Shown: positions 45,703 through 58,384, counted from the stretch's first letter. The stretch: DNA of 64,000 bases from Ancistrus triradiatus (GCA_025084515.1 JAJAGP010001519.1:1-64000), one strand, 5' to 3'. The notes: generated from the sequence alone by a model not told the origin. A program made the numbers and translations.

Positions 45703-47297
45703 CAGTGGGGAAAAAAAAGTATTTAGTCAGCCACTGATTGTGCAAGTTCTCTGACTAAGAAAGATGATAGAGGTCTGTAATTTTCATCATGGGTACACTT
45801 CAACTATGAGAGACAAAATGAGAAAAAAAATCCAGGAAATCACATTGTAGGATTTTTTAAAGAATTTAATTGTAAATTATGGTGGAAAATAAGTATTTAG
45901 TCACCCACAAACAAGCCAAGATTTCTGGCTCTCACCGACCTGTAACTTCTTCTTTAAGAAGTCTTTCTGTCCCTCCACTCGTACTGTATTAATGCACCTG
46001 GTTGAGATTGTGTTATCTGTGGTTAAAAGACACCTGTCCACAGCCTCAAACAGTCAGCTCCAAACTCAAACCCATGGCCAAGACCAAAGAGCTGTTGACG
46101 GGACACCAGGAAGAAAATTGTAGACCTGCACATGGCTGGGAAGAGTGAATTACAATAGGAAAGCAACTTTGGGTGTGAATAAATCAACTGTGAGAGCAAT
46201 GTAAGACATACAAGACCATTGATTAAATCTCTCTCGATTGGGGATCCAATGCAAGATTCATCACAGGGGGGTCAAAAAATGATCATGAGTGAGAAAAGTG
46301 AGCAAAAATCAGGAACTCACGGAGGGGACCCTGAGAAGACCTGCAGAGAGCTGGGACCAAAGTAACAAAGGCTACCATCGTTAACACACAGGGAATCAGA
46401 TCCTGACAAGTGTAGACTGTTTTGCCCCCCTGCTTAAGCAAGTACATGTCCCATGCCAATCTGAAGTTTGCCAGAGGAGCATATGGATGATCCAAAAGGG
46501 ATTGGGAGAATTATCCTGTGGTAGATGAAACAAAATAGAACTTTTTGGTAAAAAACGCAACGTTGGAGGAAGAAGAATTCTGAAGAAGTAATTCTGAGTT
46601 GCTTCATACCTCTGTGAAGCATGGGGGTGGAAAACATCTGCTTTTGGGCTGTTTTTCTGAGAGGGGAAGGACGAGTGATCCGTTTTAAGGGAAGAATGAC
46701 GGGGTCATGCATTGTGAGATTGAATCAAAACCTACTCCATCCGTGAAGCATTGAAGATGGAAACTTGGCTGGGTCTTTCCAGCATGACAATGATCCCAAA
46801 CACAAAGCGAGGGCAATGAAGGCGTCGTGGTAGTAGCCTGTAAAACGCAATTCAGGTCTTTTTTAGAGTGGCCTAGCCAGTGTTCAGACCTCAACCCCAT
46901 AGAAAATTTGGGAGGGGGTTGAAAGTCGTGTTTGCCCTAAATCATCACTGCTTAGAGGAGATTCTGCATGGGAGGAATGGGCCAAAGTACCAGCTACAGG
47001 TGTGCCACCCTGGTGAAGATTACAGGGAAACGTTTGACCTCGTCATGCCAACAAAGGTTATGGTAAAAAGTATTGAGTTGTTGAACCCCAAATTTATTGA
47101 CCAAATACTTATTTTACACAGAATTTACAATTAACTTTTTAAAAATCTTACCACTGTGATTTCCTGGATTTTTTTTTTATCATTTTGTCTCTCATAGTTG
47201 AAGTGTACCTATGATGAAAATTACAGACCTCTCTCATCTTTCTAAGTAGGAGAACTTGCACAATCAGTGGCTGACTAAATACTTTTTTGCCCCACTG
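45703..47297 (+). mobile_element. Tc1-like transposon, family VI, copy B (longest, dead)
   Basis: TA-flanked ends are CAGTGGGGAAAAAAAAGTAT and TTTTTTGCCCCACTG. It is 1595 bp on the plus strand. The transposase would start at ATG 46074 (MAKTKEL). Catalytic segments can be followed through many indels: CATGACAATGATCCCAAACA (the QHDNDPKH region) near 46784 and CAGACCTCAACCCCATAGAA (the PDLNPIE region) near 46884. It retains all regions missing from copies A and C, but no intact frame. Confidence 0.9.
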
Positions 47298-47694
47298 TAG
47301 AGACTTCACATTAAGTTTGCCAGAAGAAGGGAAACAGAATCAGCTCCATCATTTTCTTCCAAAAGTTACATTGTCTTAGTTTGACTAAGACTATAATGTA
47401 ATAATAATTAATAATAATTTTAGGCTATATATTATTTAATGCTATAATTGACAAAATACATGATGGAATAAAATATTATTTATGAATATATACCATGCCT
47501 AATGAATGATAATGAATGTAAAGTGAATTACAAAAGGATTTTTTTTCCTATTTTCTCTTCTTTTTATTCTTGTATGAAAAATTCTTAATCAGATCTCAGT
47601 GTCGGACACACCCGGAAGAGAAGTTCTCAACTGCTGATTTTTTATCCAGTTATATTTAGCTTCAAATTTTATTTTTAGCTCTAAAAAAATTACC

Positions 47695-47935
47695 GGGCCT
47701 CAGCGACCCTGGTGACCTCATAGCAGGCTACAGCCATGCCCACAACGATCCCACACTTTTTACCATGTGGGGACATTTTGCTAGTCTCCACAAGGAAAGC
47801 TGCCTTTTCTACAAAACACCAATATTCTTTTGAAAAACCCAAAGAGCCAGAGATTTGCTTTATTTTACTGAGGTTAAGACAATGGTTACTTGTGGGTGTG
47901 GGCATAGAATTAATTAGCTACAGTAATGTTATATC
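47695..47935. repeat. Fish dispersed repeat (51520 type)
   Basis: CCATGTGGGGACATTTTGCT, AACCCAAAGAGCC, TGAGGTTAAG and TTAGCTACAGTAATG occur in the same order as in the pair at 51520-52075. Confidence 0.55.
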
Positions 47936-48170
47936 AGTGCAGCCTCAGTGGCTCGGTGGGTACAGCCAGCTGTTGGGAAACAGTAGTATGAGAGGGTCTG
48001 GGTTCAGTCCTGAGTGGGGCAATGTGAAGGGTGAGTGATGCATTTACGGAAAACCCCTGCTGCTGGGGTGTACTCCCATGGTCACTCCCCTCACAATGAT
48101 AGAAACCCCAACTTGTGTGTGAGTGTCTGTGTATGTCTTAACCTCTAGGCTTATTATTATTGTCTTTGAG
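47936..48170 (+). repeat. Possible second tRNA-derived SINE family
   Basis: AGTGGCTCGGTGGGTACAGC followed by GGTCTGGGTTCAGTCC resembles A and B boxes of a Pol III promoter. A similar start (CAGTGGCTCAGTGGGTAGAC) occurs near 53193. This is one copy plus a fragment, so the call is weak. Confidence 0.4.
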
Positions 48171-48314
48171 GAGTCAATGTTAGTCAAGGCTGAGACTGAG
48201 ATTAGAGAAATCTTCTCTCTGTCTCTCCATTGGCCTTTTACTTGTTGCTGGTTTTCCTTCTATCCATCCACCCTTTTCTCTATCTTCTGATGTATACCTT
48301 TATTCTCTTTTTCT

Positions 48315-48596
48315 CTCTGCCCCCTCCCCCTTCCCTGGGTCTCTATACCTCTTTCTCTCTCTTCCTTGGTCTCTCTCTCTCTCTCTCTACTCTATCTCTG
48401 TATTTCTCTCCTTTCGCTCACTCTTTCCCTCTCTCTCTCTCTGTCTCTCTCTTCTACGGTCTCTCTGTCTGCTGGAAGTTAATGAGCCTAGCTCCCCCTG
48501 GGGAACACACACTTCCTCTGCCAGAAAGCAAGTGATAGAGAGATGAGGAGAGAGAGAGAGAAAGTGTGTGGTTATACTTGTGTTTGTGCCTCTGTG

Positions 48597-48651
<55 letters not shown>

Positions 48652-48760
48652 TGCAGAAGGAGATAGTGGGGGGAAGGGGGGACAGTGAGGGGAGATAAGA
48701 CTGAGAGAGAGAGAAGAGACAGAATATATAGACAGAACACAGAGAAATTCACACTTAGGA
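48315..48760. repeat. Polypyrimidine tract followed by polypurine tract
   Basis: CT-rich sequence at about 48315-48465 is followed by (GT)n at 48596-48617 and (GA)n at 48618-48649. The long minus-strand ORF over it reads serine/leucine-rich low complexity and is not a gene. Confidence 0.8.
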
Positions 48761-48764
48761 GAGG

Positions 48765-50230
48765 GGGAAAAGGCAAGAACAGGAAACTGTGGAAGCGCCT
48801 GCTTATGATGATAGAAGTGTGCAGCAGAAAGATGGATCGTTGCTCTGCAAAACCACTGTCCTGAGGTACAGACAGCAAAAAGGAAGGAAAGTGAAGGTAT
48901 CGAACAGAGTAAAGACAGGCAGATGCAGATGCAGAGTTTTCATTCTTGGCTCTTGACAGCAGCTGAGCGACTGAGCCATCCCCAAGCTGGGAATGGGTGA
49001 CATAAATATTGTATATAATATTGATATCATTTTGTGTGATGTCATAAAACGCTCTCTTCAAAGCCGAACTGTCAGGTATTAATGATTTGTAACTCCATTG
49101 TAAGTCCCTTTAACAAGTGACTGATCGGATGTGAATATCTTTGCACAGTACCAGCCATGTAATTGTTCCTCCTGTTTAAAGTTAAACTGAGTAAAACATT
49201 GTTTTCCAATATATTATTTTCCTGGTGTTACCTAGTGGAAAACTAAGTAAAGCGAAACATTCGGTGATTGTGAACATGTCTTCGAATATCCATGATTTGA
49301 TATTTGCCGTGCCGCCCATCCTCAGTGCTGGCGTGCAGGAGAGTCACTCATACCTCTGCGTGCGCTCCAGAGCTGGAATGTGCACAAGGCAACCATTGTT
49401 GTTTAAACAGGCAGCCAGCAGCCCTTCTCCTTGGCAACGGGCTCTGCAGCAGCGTCTCCCACGGCAACAGTGGAACAGGGGTGCTCTGGGTTGAGTGTGT
49501 GTGTGTGTTGTGTGTGTGTGTGTGTGTGTGTGTTAGTGGTGGTCATGTCAGGAAGTCAAGGCTGCAGTGGAGAGGTCCCTCTCCAAAAAGCTGGCCTCGA
49601 GGTCTCGCTCAATATGTGGGCGTGAGCGCATCGGTGTGTGTCCCAGCAGAAAAGAGAGAGGCAGTGAGTGAGCAAGCAGTGCTGAATGAGATGCAGAGCG
49701 GGAGGAAAGAGTTTTTAAATCACAGATAGAAATGTTGAAGGATGAACCGAGTTCAAAAGGTTAAACGGCTGGTGAAAGTTGATGAGGTGAAAAGAGGGAC
49801 AGGAGGAGAGATTAAGGCAGGACCGGGAAAAGAAGGGATATAGACTACATGGAGTTTGGAATAATAGGAGAGAAAGGAAGGCACAGTGTGAGAGAGAGCG
49901 CTCTGGCGTTCTTTCACTCTTTCTTTGCCTGCTGATGGACGTTTCTTTCCAGCTGGTGCTGTAGTCACATGACCCAGTGGAGATGTAAGGGGGGATTGGG
50001 GAGACTGTAATTCTTAAAATAACATATCCATGTACACTCTTACATTACTTACTGTAACATTGCAATGAAGAAAAATGTGAGGTGTAAGTGTGAGGATACT
50101 TTTAGCTTTGTGGTGACCTGTGACGGCAGGAATATGATCCTTTTAGCATGCGAGTGGATCTATGCGTTCTCAATTTTTGTGCTCCTTACCTGATTATTCA
50201 AGTGGACGTGTGAAAAGCATAATCATAAAT
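48765..50230. other. Putative ahdc1 intron with (GT)n at 49495-49533
   Basis: Apart from the microsatellite, no exon or repeat family is recognised. Confidence 0.45.
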
Positions 50231-50235
50231 AAGAA

Positions 50236-50910
50236 AAGTCAAAGTCATTTATTTCTGTAGCACGTTTACAGTGGAACATTCTCTCAAAGCAGCTTTACAA
50301 TTATCTAGGCCCAAAGCCCTAATTGAGCAAATCTAGGGCAACAGTGATGTGTTTACATGCACTTAATAATCCAATAACTGCAGACAATCAGATTTTTTCA
50401 GTAATCCGATCGATGAGTATACATGCACTTGAGTACTCAAGGTAATGGAGAAACCTCCAGGTTTGCATGACTCAGGCATGACTCAGACAATATGTGATGT
50501 AAACTTCAAACTTTAATATTAAATGATCAGATTCTTCATTTTCTTGAGTATATACTGGAGTTTCAGAGTCTCCACAAAGAGTTAATTCCGGGGTTGCCAG
50601 ATCCAGTTGGAAAAAAAACCCAGAGTCAGTGGAAAAGGAGCCTAAATAAAGCCAGGTCTTTAGACTGAATGGACCTGACTGTGTTGGTTAGGCCTGGAAG
50701 CATGCGCAGACTGGGAAAACCAATTGATATCGGGTAACTGGTATACATGCTATGAGAAATCAGATTACTGGAATAAAACCCAACTCTCTTTATCAGATTT
50801 CTTAATCTGATTTCTAAATCAGCGCATGCTGTATACATGACCACTTGAATAACCAGATAACTGCAGAAATCTAACTGTGATTGGAATTTCAAGTGCATGT
50901 AAACACACTC
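50236..50910. mobile_element. Short interspersed repeat followed by palindromic TIR element
   Basis: 50236-50345 is a short copy of the 20551-type repeat (CTCTCAAAGCAGCTTTACAA). 50346-50910 has inverted ends GTGTTTACATGCACTTAATA and, reverse-complemented, GTGTTTACATGCACTTGAAA. These match the family at 5363 and 7377. No coding capacity. Confidence 0.6.
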
Positions 50911-51519
50911 AGCAATAATGAAAAACTCTAACGATTATAAGGAATAAACCTGGGAGGACCAAGACAATGACTACTGCTCTTCTCAAGAAATCAGATAGTT
51001 ACTTGTCATTTACCTGTGCAATTTGGAATGCTGACCCCTCTTTCTTACTATTTTTTAGTAACAAATAAACCTGTCTAGCACCAACAACCATGCAACGTTC
51101 AACAACCATGTCACTTAAATCCCATTTCTGTCTAGTTCTGAGCCTCAGTTTGAACTTCAGCAGTTCGTCTTGACCATGTGTACGTGCCTAAATGCATTGA
51201 GTTGCTGCCACGTGTTTGGCTGATTAAAGTTTTGTGTTAAGAAGCTATTGAATAGGTGTAGCTAATGAAGTGGCCTATGAGTGTATATGCTGAGCAATTT
51301 TGGAATAAAACATAAGGTAGAGAAGTGGAAACAATTCCTATCAAAGTTACCTTAGCTACCCAGTCAAAACATATGTCAAATTAATTACAGCTTACTTGAT
51401 TTAAAAAGTATCGACACTAAAGACGTTCTGGTAAAAAGTTAATAGCTTCAGTACTCATCTAATCAAATTATAGTCCTTGTAAATCTGAGTGTTTGGTGTG
51501 TGTGTGTGTGTGTGTGTGT

Positions 51520-52080
51520 GTGAGAGGTTATACTGTATATCACTGTGAGGACCAAATGTTCCCACAAGATTAGAAATTTCTGACGTTTTGTACTTTGAGC
51601 TCGTCCTCATATCGGAAAAAAATGCTTTTTAAAATAAGAACTCCAACTTTCATCCAAAAAATCCAAAGGAACCAAACAATTTGCCTTTAGTTAATAAGGT
51701 TAAGCTTAGGGTTAGTATTCGTTACGGGTGTGTATTCCAAAAATATATGTTTATCAAGACTGTGTGTGTGTTTTTGTGTGTGTAGGGGGGCAGATTTATA
51801 TTAAGTTAGATAGTTTATATTACAAGGATAGAAAGATCTGACATTTTTTGCCTTGTGGGAACATTTGCCAGACCCCCATGAGAAAAACTGTTTTTTAAAG
51901 AAACTGCAACTTTCTTTTTTAAAAAATCCAAAAGAGTCAAAACATTTGCTTTAGGTTATTGAGGTTGAGGTTAAGGTTAAGGTTAGGGGTAGGTGGAGGT
52001 GTAGTAGTAATTAGCTACAGTAATCATTATGTCTATGGAAAGTCCCCAAAACATATGTTTACCAGGTGCATGTGTGTGTG
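51520..52080. repeat. Two tandem copies of a fish dispersed repeat with (GT)n
   Basis: Each copy has a GAGGACC- or GGGAACATTTG-type start, an AAAATCCAAAAGAGTC-like middle, a GAGGTTAAGG part and ends near a GT microsatellite (about 51496-51523, 51763-51783, 52070-52083). Compare 47695. Confidence 0.5.
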
Positions 52081-52489
52081 TGTGGGTTTGTCTTGGCAGG
52101 AGCCAGGGCTGAAGACGGTCTCTGATGATGAAGGTTATTAGGAATGTCCTGTAGCTGGGGAGAAGAGAAGAAGAGAGTGAGTGATAAGAGAAGGAGCGAG
52201 AGAGTGAGTGAGGGAGTGAGGGCCATGGAGAGGTGGGAAGAGGGAGTAAGAGTGGGTGGGTAAAAGTGAAAGGGAGAGCAGAATGAGAGGCAAGCAGCGA
52301 GACAGAGGAGAGAAGTGGAGTGCTGGAGTACGATGGGAGAATGCTGAGTGGAGGAAGTGTAACCTGGAGAAGAGACACAGGGCAGACAATGTGTGTGTGC
52401 ATTTTTTTGTGTGCATATGTGTGTGATGACAGCTGTGTTTCTGTGGAGTGTCACTGAATGTCTCTGTGGACTGTGTGACCCACTTCTAC

Positions 52490-52534
52490 CTCTCTTTCTC
52501 TCTTTGCATTTCTCTCTCTTTCCCCTTCCCCCTT

Positions 52535-52579
<45 letters not shown>

Positions 52580-52623
52580 TGCATCATTCTATTTGCCCTC
52601 TCTTTTTACCCCCCCCCCCCCCC
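52490..52623. repeat. (TC)n tract and C15 run
   Basis: A long pyrimidine tract includes (TC)n at about 52540-52574 and fifteen C residues at 52609-52623. The plus-strand ORF across it (52393-52995) is low-complexity. Confidence 0.85.
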
Positions 52624-53239
52624 ATTCTGTATGTCTTGCTCACCCTCCCTCTCTTGCACCCCCCATCACTCGCCCTCACACACTGTCAGGCTGCTGCCTG
52701 TATCTTAGCAACAACTGCACTCTCATTTGAACTAAGCGAGTGCTTTTGCCTAAAACACCCACTGAATCACATGCATTTGAGTAAACACATACAAATGCAT
52801 GTATGTACACACATGCATATGCACACATACACACACACACAAAGTACCATGCTCCCTCGCGCTTGCACAAAGATGCACAAACACCAGCATGTGCACTTGA
52901 GTAAGTACTCACTCATCCCCATGATCATCACTACATCGCTGCTGAGTCTCAGCCTTAGAGACAGCAGGCGCAGGGAGAAGGCCCACAAAGGATAACACAA
53001 ATTCAGAACTGTTTACAAACTTCATTATAAGTATATTTTGTATATATGTATATATATATATATACCCTGTTTGACTCTGTACTTAATCTCCCCCAACATC
53101 GTTGAACGTAACACAGAAAGTGTTCTAAGTAAAGCTGATACTTAATATGACAGAACTTATTTACTGTTAATTTTATATAATCAGCTGTAGTTCCAGTGGC
53201 TCAGTGGGTAGACAGAGAATGGAGAGAAAAGTAAAAACA

Positions 53240-53441
53240 TAAGTTGGACATGGACATAAGTATTCAGCCCCTTTGCTATGACACTTGAAATTTAGCTTTG
53301 GAGGCCTCCCATTTCTCTTGATCATCTTTGAGATGTTTCCACACATTGATTTGAGTCCACCTGTGGTAAATTCACTAAAATGGACATGAATTGAAAAAAC
53401 ACACACCTGTCTATATAAGGTCTCACAGCTAACAATGCATA
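53240..53441. mobile_element. Left fragment of a salmonid-type Tc1 element
   Basis: ATCTTTGAGATGTTTCCACA, CATTGATTTGAGTCCACCTG and CACCTGTCTATATAAGGTCT are wording I recognise from the 5' region of salmonid Tc1 elements. It is cut at a TA by the element at 53442. Confidence 0.6.
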
Positions 53442-54674
53442 CAGTGGTGCTTGAAAGTTTGTGAACCCTTTAGAATTTTCTATATTTCTGCATAAATATG
53501 ACTTAAAACATCATCAGATATTCACACAAGTCCTAAAAGTAGATAAAGTGAACCCAGTTAAACAAATGAGACAAAAATATTATACTTGGTCATTTATTTA
53601 TTGAGGAAAGTGATCCAATAGTACATATTAGTGAGTGGCAAAAGTGTATGAACCTCTAGGATTAGCAGTTAAATTGAAGGTGAAATTAGAGTCAGGTGTT
53701 TTCAATCGATGGGATGACTGTCAGGTGTGAGTGGGTACCCTGTTGTATTTAAAGAACAGGGATCTATCAAAGTCTGCTCTTCACCACACATGTTAGTGAG
53801 GAGATTTCTGAGGACCTCTGAAAAAGAGTTGTTGATGCTAATCAGGCTGGAAAAGGTTATAAAACCATCTCTAAAGAGTTTGGACTCCCCCAATCCACAG
53901 TCAGACAGATTGTGTACAAATGGAGGAAATTCAAGACCATTGCTACCCTCCCCAGGAGTGGCCGACCAACAAAGATCACTCGAAGAGCAAGGCTTGTAAT
54001 AGCTGGCGAGGTCACAAAGGACCCCAGGGTAACTTCTAAGCAGCTGAAGGCCTCTCTCACATTGGCTAATGTTAATGTTCATGAGTCCACCATCAGAATA
54101 ACACTGAACAACAATGGTGTGTATGGCAGGGTTGCAAGGAGAAAGCCACTGCTCTCCTAAAAGAACATTGCTGCTCGTCTGCAGTTTGCTAAAGATCACG
54201 TGGACAAGCCAGAAGGCTACTGGAAGAATGTTTTGTGGACGGATGAGACCAAAATAGAAATTTTTGGTTTAAAAGAAAAGCGTTATGTTTGGAGAAAGGA
54301 AAACACTGCATTCCAGTATAAGAAGCTTATCCCATCTGTGAAACATGGTGGTGGTAGTATCATGGTTTGGACCCGTTTTGCTGCATCTGGGCCAGAACGG
54401 CTTGCCATCATTGATGGAACAATGAATTATGAATTATATCAGAGAATTCTAATGGAAAATGTCAGGACATCTGTCCATGAACTGAATCTGAAGAGAAGGT
54501 GGGTCATGCAGCAAGACAACGACCCTAAGCACACAAGTCGTTCTACCAGAGAATGGTTAAAGAAGAATAAAGTTAATGTTTGGAATGGTCAAGTCAAAGT
54601 CCTGACCTTAATCCAATTGAAATGTTGTGGAAGGATCTGAAGCGAGCAGTTAATGTGAGGAAACCCACAAACAT
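53442..54674 (+). mobile_element. Tc1-like transposon, family I, copy 2 (nearly intact, 3' truncated)
   Basis: The left terminus is CAGTGGTGCTTGAAAG after a TA; no right terminus was found. The plus strand gives a long Tc1 transposase. It has the helix-turn-helix region ending YKWRKFKTIATLPRSGRPTK, KEKRYVWRKENTAF, GGGSIMVWTRFAASG and MQQDNDPKHTSRSTREW. The normal start is lost: about 30 bp around the expected ATG are missing compared with copy 1. A 1-nt deletion in a T run near 54579 breaks the frame before SPDLNPIE. It ends abruptly in family IV sequence. Confidence 0.9.
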
Positions 54675-55255
54675 CTGTATATGTGTATATCCATTGCTGC
54701 ATTTCAACCCTGCAACACATTAACAAAAAAATTGGGACTGGGGAAGCAAGCGGAAACTTATTGTGGTCAGACGAAGCAGTATTCCAGTTTTGGGAAAAGC
54801 AAATTCAAAATGCACCATCTAGACTGTTATCAGCAGCAGAAGTTCAAAGTCTGTCATGGTACAGGGCTGTGTCAGTGCTCATGACAAAGATCAGTTACAC
54901 TTCTGTGATGGCAGCATCAATGCAGAAAAGTCCTGAACTGTCCCAAACGCAGAAGGTGTGGAGAATTTTGAATCGAAAAATGTGACAACATCCCGTGATG
55001 TTGCAATGTGTTTGCAGGAAGAATGGGACAAAATAACACCTGAAAGACTTCATCACTTGGTATTCTTGGTGCCAAAATGTCTTCTAAGTGTTATGAAAAG
55101 GAATTGCAACATAAGTAGTAAATGTTTTACCGTCCCAACTTTTTTTGGAATGTGTTGCAGGCCTGAAATGCAGGAATCGGAAGGCGATAGAATGTGAGAT
55201 ATCTTCATACTGTCTGCAATTAAATAAAAGTCAAAGTAAATGTAAGGAACATTAC
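54675..55255 (+). mobile_element. Tc1-like fragment, family IV, 3' half
   Basis: Broken plus-strand frames include LLWSDEAVFQF and the C-terminal EEWDKITPERLHHLVFLV. The termini are incomplete. It abuts copy 2 of family I on the left and family VI copy C on the right. Confidence 0.7.
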
Positions 55256-55300
55256 ATTTTTGTTACTGTTGTTTTTAGTTATTTTTAATGGGGGGAAATA

Positions 55301-56669
55301 CAGCGGGGCAAAAAAGTATTTAGTCAGTCACTGACTGTGCAAGTTCTCCTACTTAGAAAGATGAGAGAGGTCTGTAATTTTCATCATAGGTACACTTCAA
55401 CTATGAGAGACACAATGGGAAAAAAATCCAGGAAATCACATTGTAGGATTTATAAAGAATTTAATTGTAAGTCATGGTAGAAAATAAGTATGTCGTCACC
55501 CACAAAACAAACAACATTTCTGACAGACCTGTAACTTCTTCTCACAGACCTGTAACTTCTTCTTTAAGAAGCTCTGCTGTCCTCCACTCATTACCTGTAT
55601 TGATGGCACCTGTTTGACCTTGTTATCTGTATAAAAGACACCTGTCCACAGCTTCAAGCAGTCCACAGCCTCAACTATGGCCAAGACCAAAGAGCTGTCG
55701 AAGGACACCAGGAAGAAACTTGTAGACCTGCACCAGGCTGGGAAGAGTGAATGAGTGAGTGAATCTACAATAGGCAAGCAGGTTGGTGTGAATGGATAAA
55801 TCAACTGTGGGAAGCATTGTAAGAAAATGTGAAATGGAAGACATACAAGACCATTGATAAATCTCCCTCGATCTGGGGCCCCACGCAAGGTCTCATCCCG
55901 TGGGGTCAAAATGATCATGAGAACGGTGAGCAAAAATCCCAGAACTACACGGAGGGACCTGAAGAATGACCTGCAGAGAGCTGGGACCAAAGTAACAAAG
56001 GCTATCATCAGTAGCACACTACACCGAGAGGGACTCAGATCCTGCAGTGCCAGGCGTGTCCCCCTGCTTAAGCCAGTACATGTCCAGGCCCGTCTGAAGT
56101 TTGCCAGAGAGAATATGGATGATCCAGTAGACGATTGGGAGCATATCATGTGGTCAGATGAGAGCATTGAAGATGGAATGTGACTGGGTCTTCCAGCATG
56201 ACAATGATCCCAAACACACCGCTTGGGCAACGAAGGAGTGGCTCCGTAAAAAGCATTTCAAGGTCCTGGAGTGGCCTAGCCAGTCTCCAGACCTCAACCC
56301 TGTAGAAAATTTGTGAAGGGAGTTGAAAGTCCATGTTTCTCAGTGACAGCCCCAAAACATCATTCCTCTAGAGGAGATCTGCATGGAGGAATGGGCCAAA
56401 ATACCAGCTACAGTGTGCAAACCTGGTGAAGACTTACAGGAGGTCATTGCCAACAAAGGTTATGTTACAAGTGTTACAAAGTATGAAGTTGACCTTTTGG
56501 TATTGTCCAAACACTTATTTTCCACCATAATTTACAAATTCTTTAAAAATCTTACAATGTGATTTCCTGGATTTTTTTTTCTCATTTTGTCTCTCATAGT
56601 TGAAGTGTACCTATGACGAAAATTACAGAACTCAGATCAGTGGCTGACTAAATATTTTTTGCCCCACTG
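55301..56669 (+). mobile_element. Tc1-like transposon, family VI, copy C (catalytic core deleted)
   Basis: TA-flanked ends are CAGCGGGGCAAAAAAGTATT and TTTTTTGCCCCACTG; 1369 bp. The transposase starts at ATG 55677 (MAKTKELSKDTRKK). It reads through VKMIMRTVSKNPRTTRRDLK and FARENMDDPVDDWEHIMWSD. It then drops from WSDES straight to the QHDNDPKH region, losing about 70 codons. The SPDLNPVEN part follows. Confidence 0.9.
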
Positions 56670-56679
56670 TATATTTTGC

Positions 56680-57392
56680 TCCACTGTACATTAAGCTCAT
56701 ATATATATATATGTATATGAGCTTGATGAATATGGATTTTATATATTAAGCTGTTATTGCTGTTTTAATTAAAAAAAAAAACCATGCAACCCCAGATTAC
56801 ATTAACCATTTACAGGTAGTTACAAATTCAGAAGACATTATTCTTGCTGCAATATGTTTGACTGTGCTGTTATGTTGACATGGTTTGATTCCATAATCAC
56901 ATTCAGATGACTCATGGTCATATTTAAAACCTCCTAAAAGTTAAAACAGCCTATTGTTTGAATGCTCAAACACAGATTTCATTTGTGCTGTCAACTGGCA
57001 AGTACTTTTCCTTTGTTTTTGGTATAGTCTGTAAAGTGTTGTGTTTGGTCTACAGTCAGTAGCTGTTTTGTACACAAAGAGAATTGTTCCAAATTAGATG
57101 GAGAGGATTGGAGAGGAGAAAATGTAAACTAATATTGGGTGAAACAGAAGAAGGAGAGGACAATCAAGTGAAGACAAGTTTTTAAAACTGGATACAGACA
57201 ATGTAAAATTTTGCTTAAGAGGATTGAGATGATTACTAACCCTTCAGCTATTACACACAGAGAGACGGACACACACTTTGAGTTAGTCCAGCTCGCTAGC
57301 ATGCACTGGCAGGGTATATACGATGTACTGCCAAAACAGAGTGAAAGGAGGAGAAGCTCCAGATACACTTTCTCTCAAAGAATATGGGATGA

Positions 57393-57436
<44 letters not shown>

Positions 57437-58380
57437 AGAGAGAGAGAGAGAGAGTGAGAGAGAGAGATGCCTGTGTGTCTATAATTAAAGCAGTGGTGTG
57501 CAGTTGTACTCATTCCTGTCTTGTGTAAGACTGGTGCTTAATTAATTAATGGCATTAATTAAAGAGCAAGAGAAAGAGAGACATGGGCATGGTGACGTGC
57601 AGCAGATCTAAAAACTGTAGGTGCTTTGTCGTCTAGTAGAAAAGCTCACTTACGAAGACTAAGCACAACATACAGCCTCTCTGCCTGTCTCTCATCTCCT
57701 GTGAAGACCATTACTTGTTCAGTATTATAGAGGCATTGATGACTTTCACCACAAGTTTGCTCTTTTTCTGTCTTTTTGTTCGCATCTTTAAGAGCACAGG
57801 CATGTCAAGGTTTGTTCGGCCCAGTGCACCACAGCACATGTTTCTGCTCCGGTCTGTTAGTCTACTCTTTCTCTCCGCCTCTTTACTCCTTGCCAGTTAG
57901 TAATAAGAACCATGTGCAAACACACAGTGATGGGTGGAAAACGTGTATGTAGAAAGGCTTGTGTATGTGAAAATGAAAGACAGAGAGAGGGTGTGGAAGC
58001 AAGATTGTACGCCATATAGGCTCTGCAACTGTAACTGTCTGTTTGTGATTAGAGACTTGGTAACATTTTTCCAACAATTAATCTCTGACTTTCATTTTGA
58101 CGCATGCTTGTGGTTAACATGTCCACGTTTTCTTTTGTTGCTCAATGATTGTAGCAGCTGAGAAAGCATGCCAAGACTCTTTGACTCCCTGAACAATCAA
58201 TTTTTTCATATCCATTGGTTTCCATTCAGCCTTTTCTCTCCAGCCTTACTTTCAGCACTCCTCTGCTCCCTCTGCTGCCCCCTGTTGAGCTTTCTTATCA
58301 AGAACCTTCCCAATTACAAAATTTTGACTGACAACTGTAGTACAACTGCTATTATCTAAATGTGTTTTCTATTGACCTGG
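56680..58380. other. Putative ahdc1 intron with (GT)n(GA)n microsatellite
   Basis: (GT)n at 57398-57434 is followed by GA-rich sequence to about 57469. No exon is recognised. Confidence 0.5.
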
Positions 58381-58384
58381 TCAA

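Noticed and set aside
48387..49061. 224-codon minus-strand ORF
   Set aside because: It crosses CT/GA/GT microsatellites and reads as Ser/Leu/His low complexity, with no domain.
51961..51990. Interstitial telomere repeat (GGTTAAGG-like)
   Set aside because: Only three or four imperfect units, inside a dispersed fish repeat that has the same segment elsewhere.
52609..52623. G-quadruplex from the C15 run
   Set aside because: A single homopolymer run without spaced tracts; probably slippage.
52393..52995. 200-codon plus-strand ORF
   Set aside because: It is made of a polypyrimidine tract, a C15 run and CA repeats; low complexity only.
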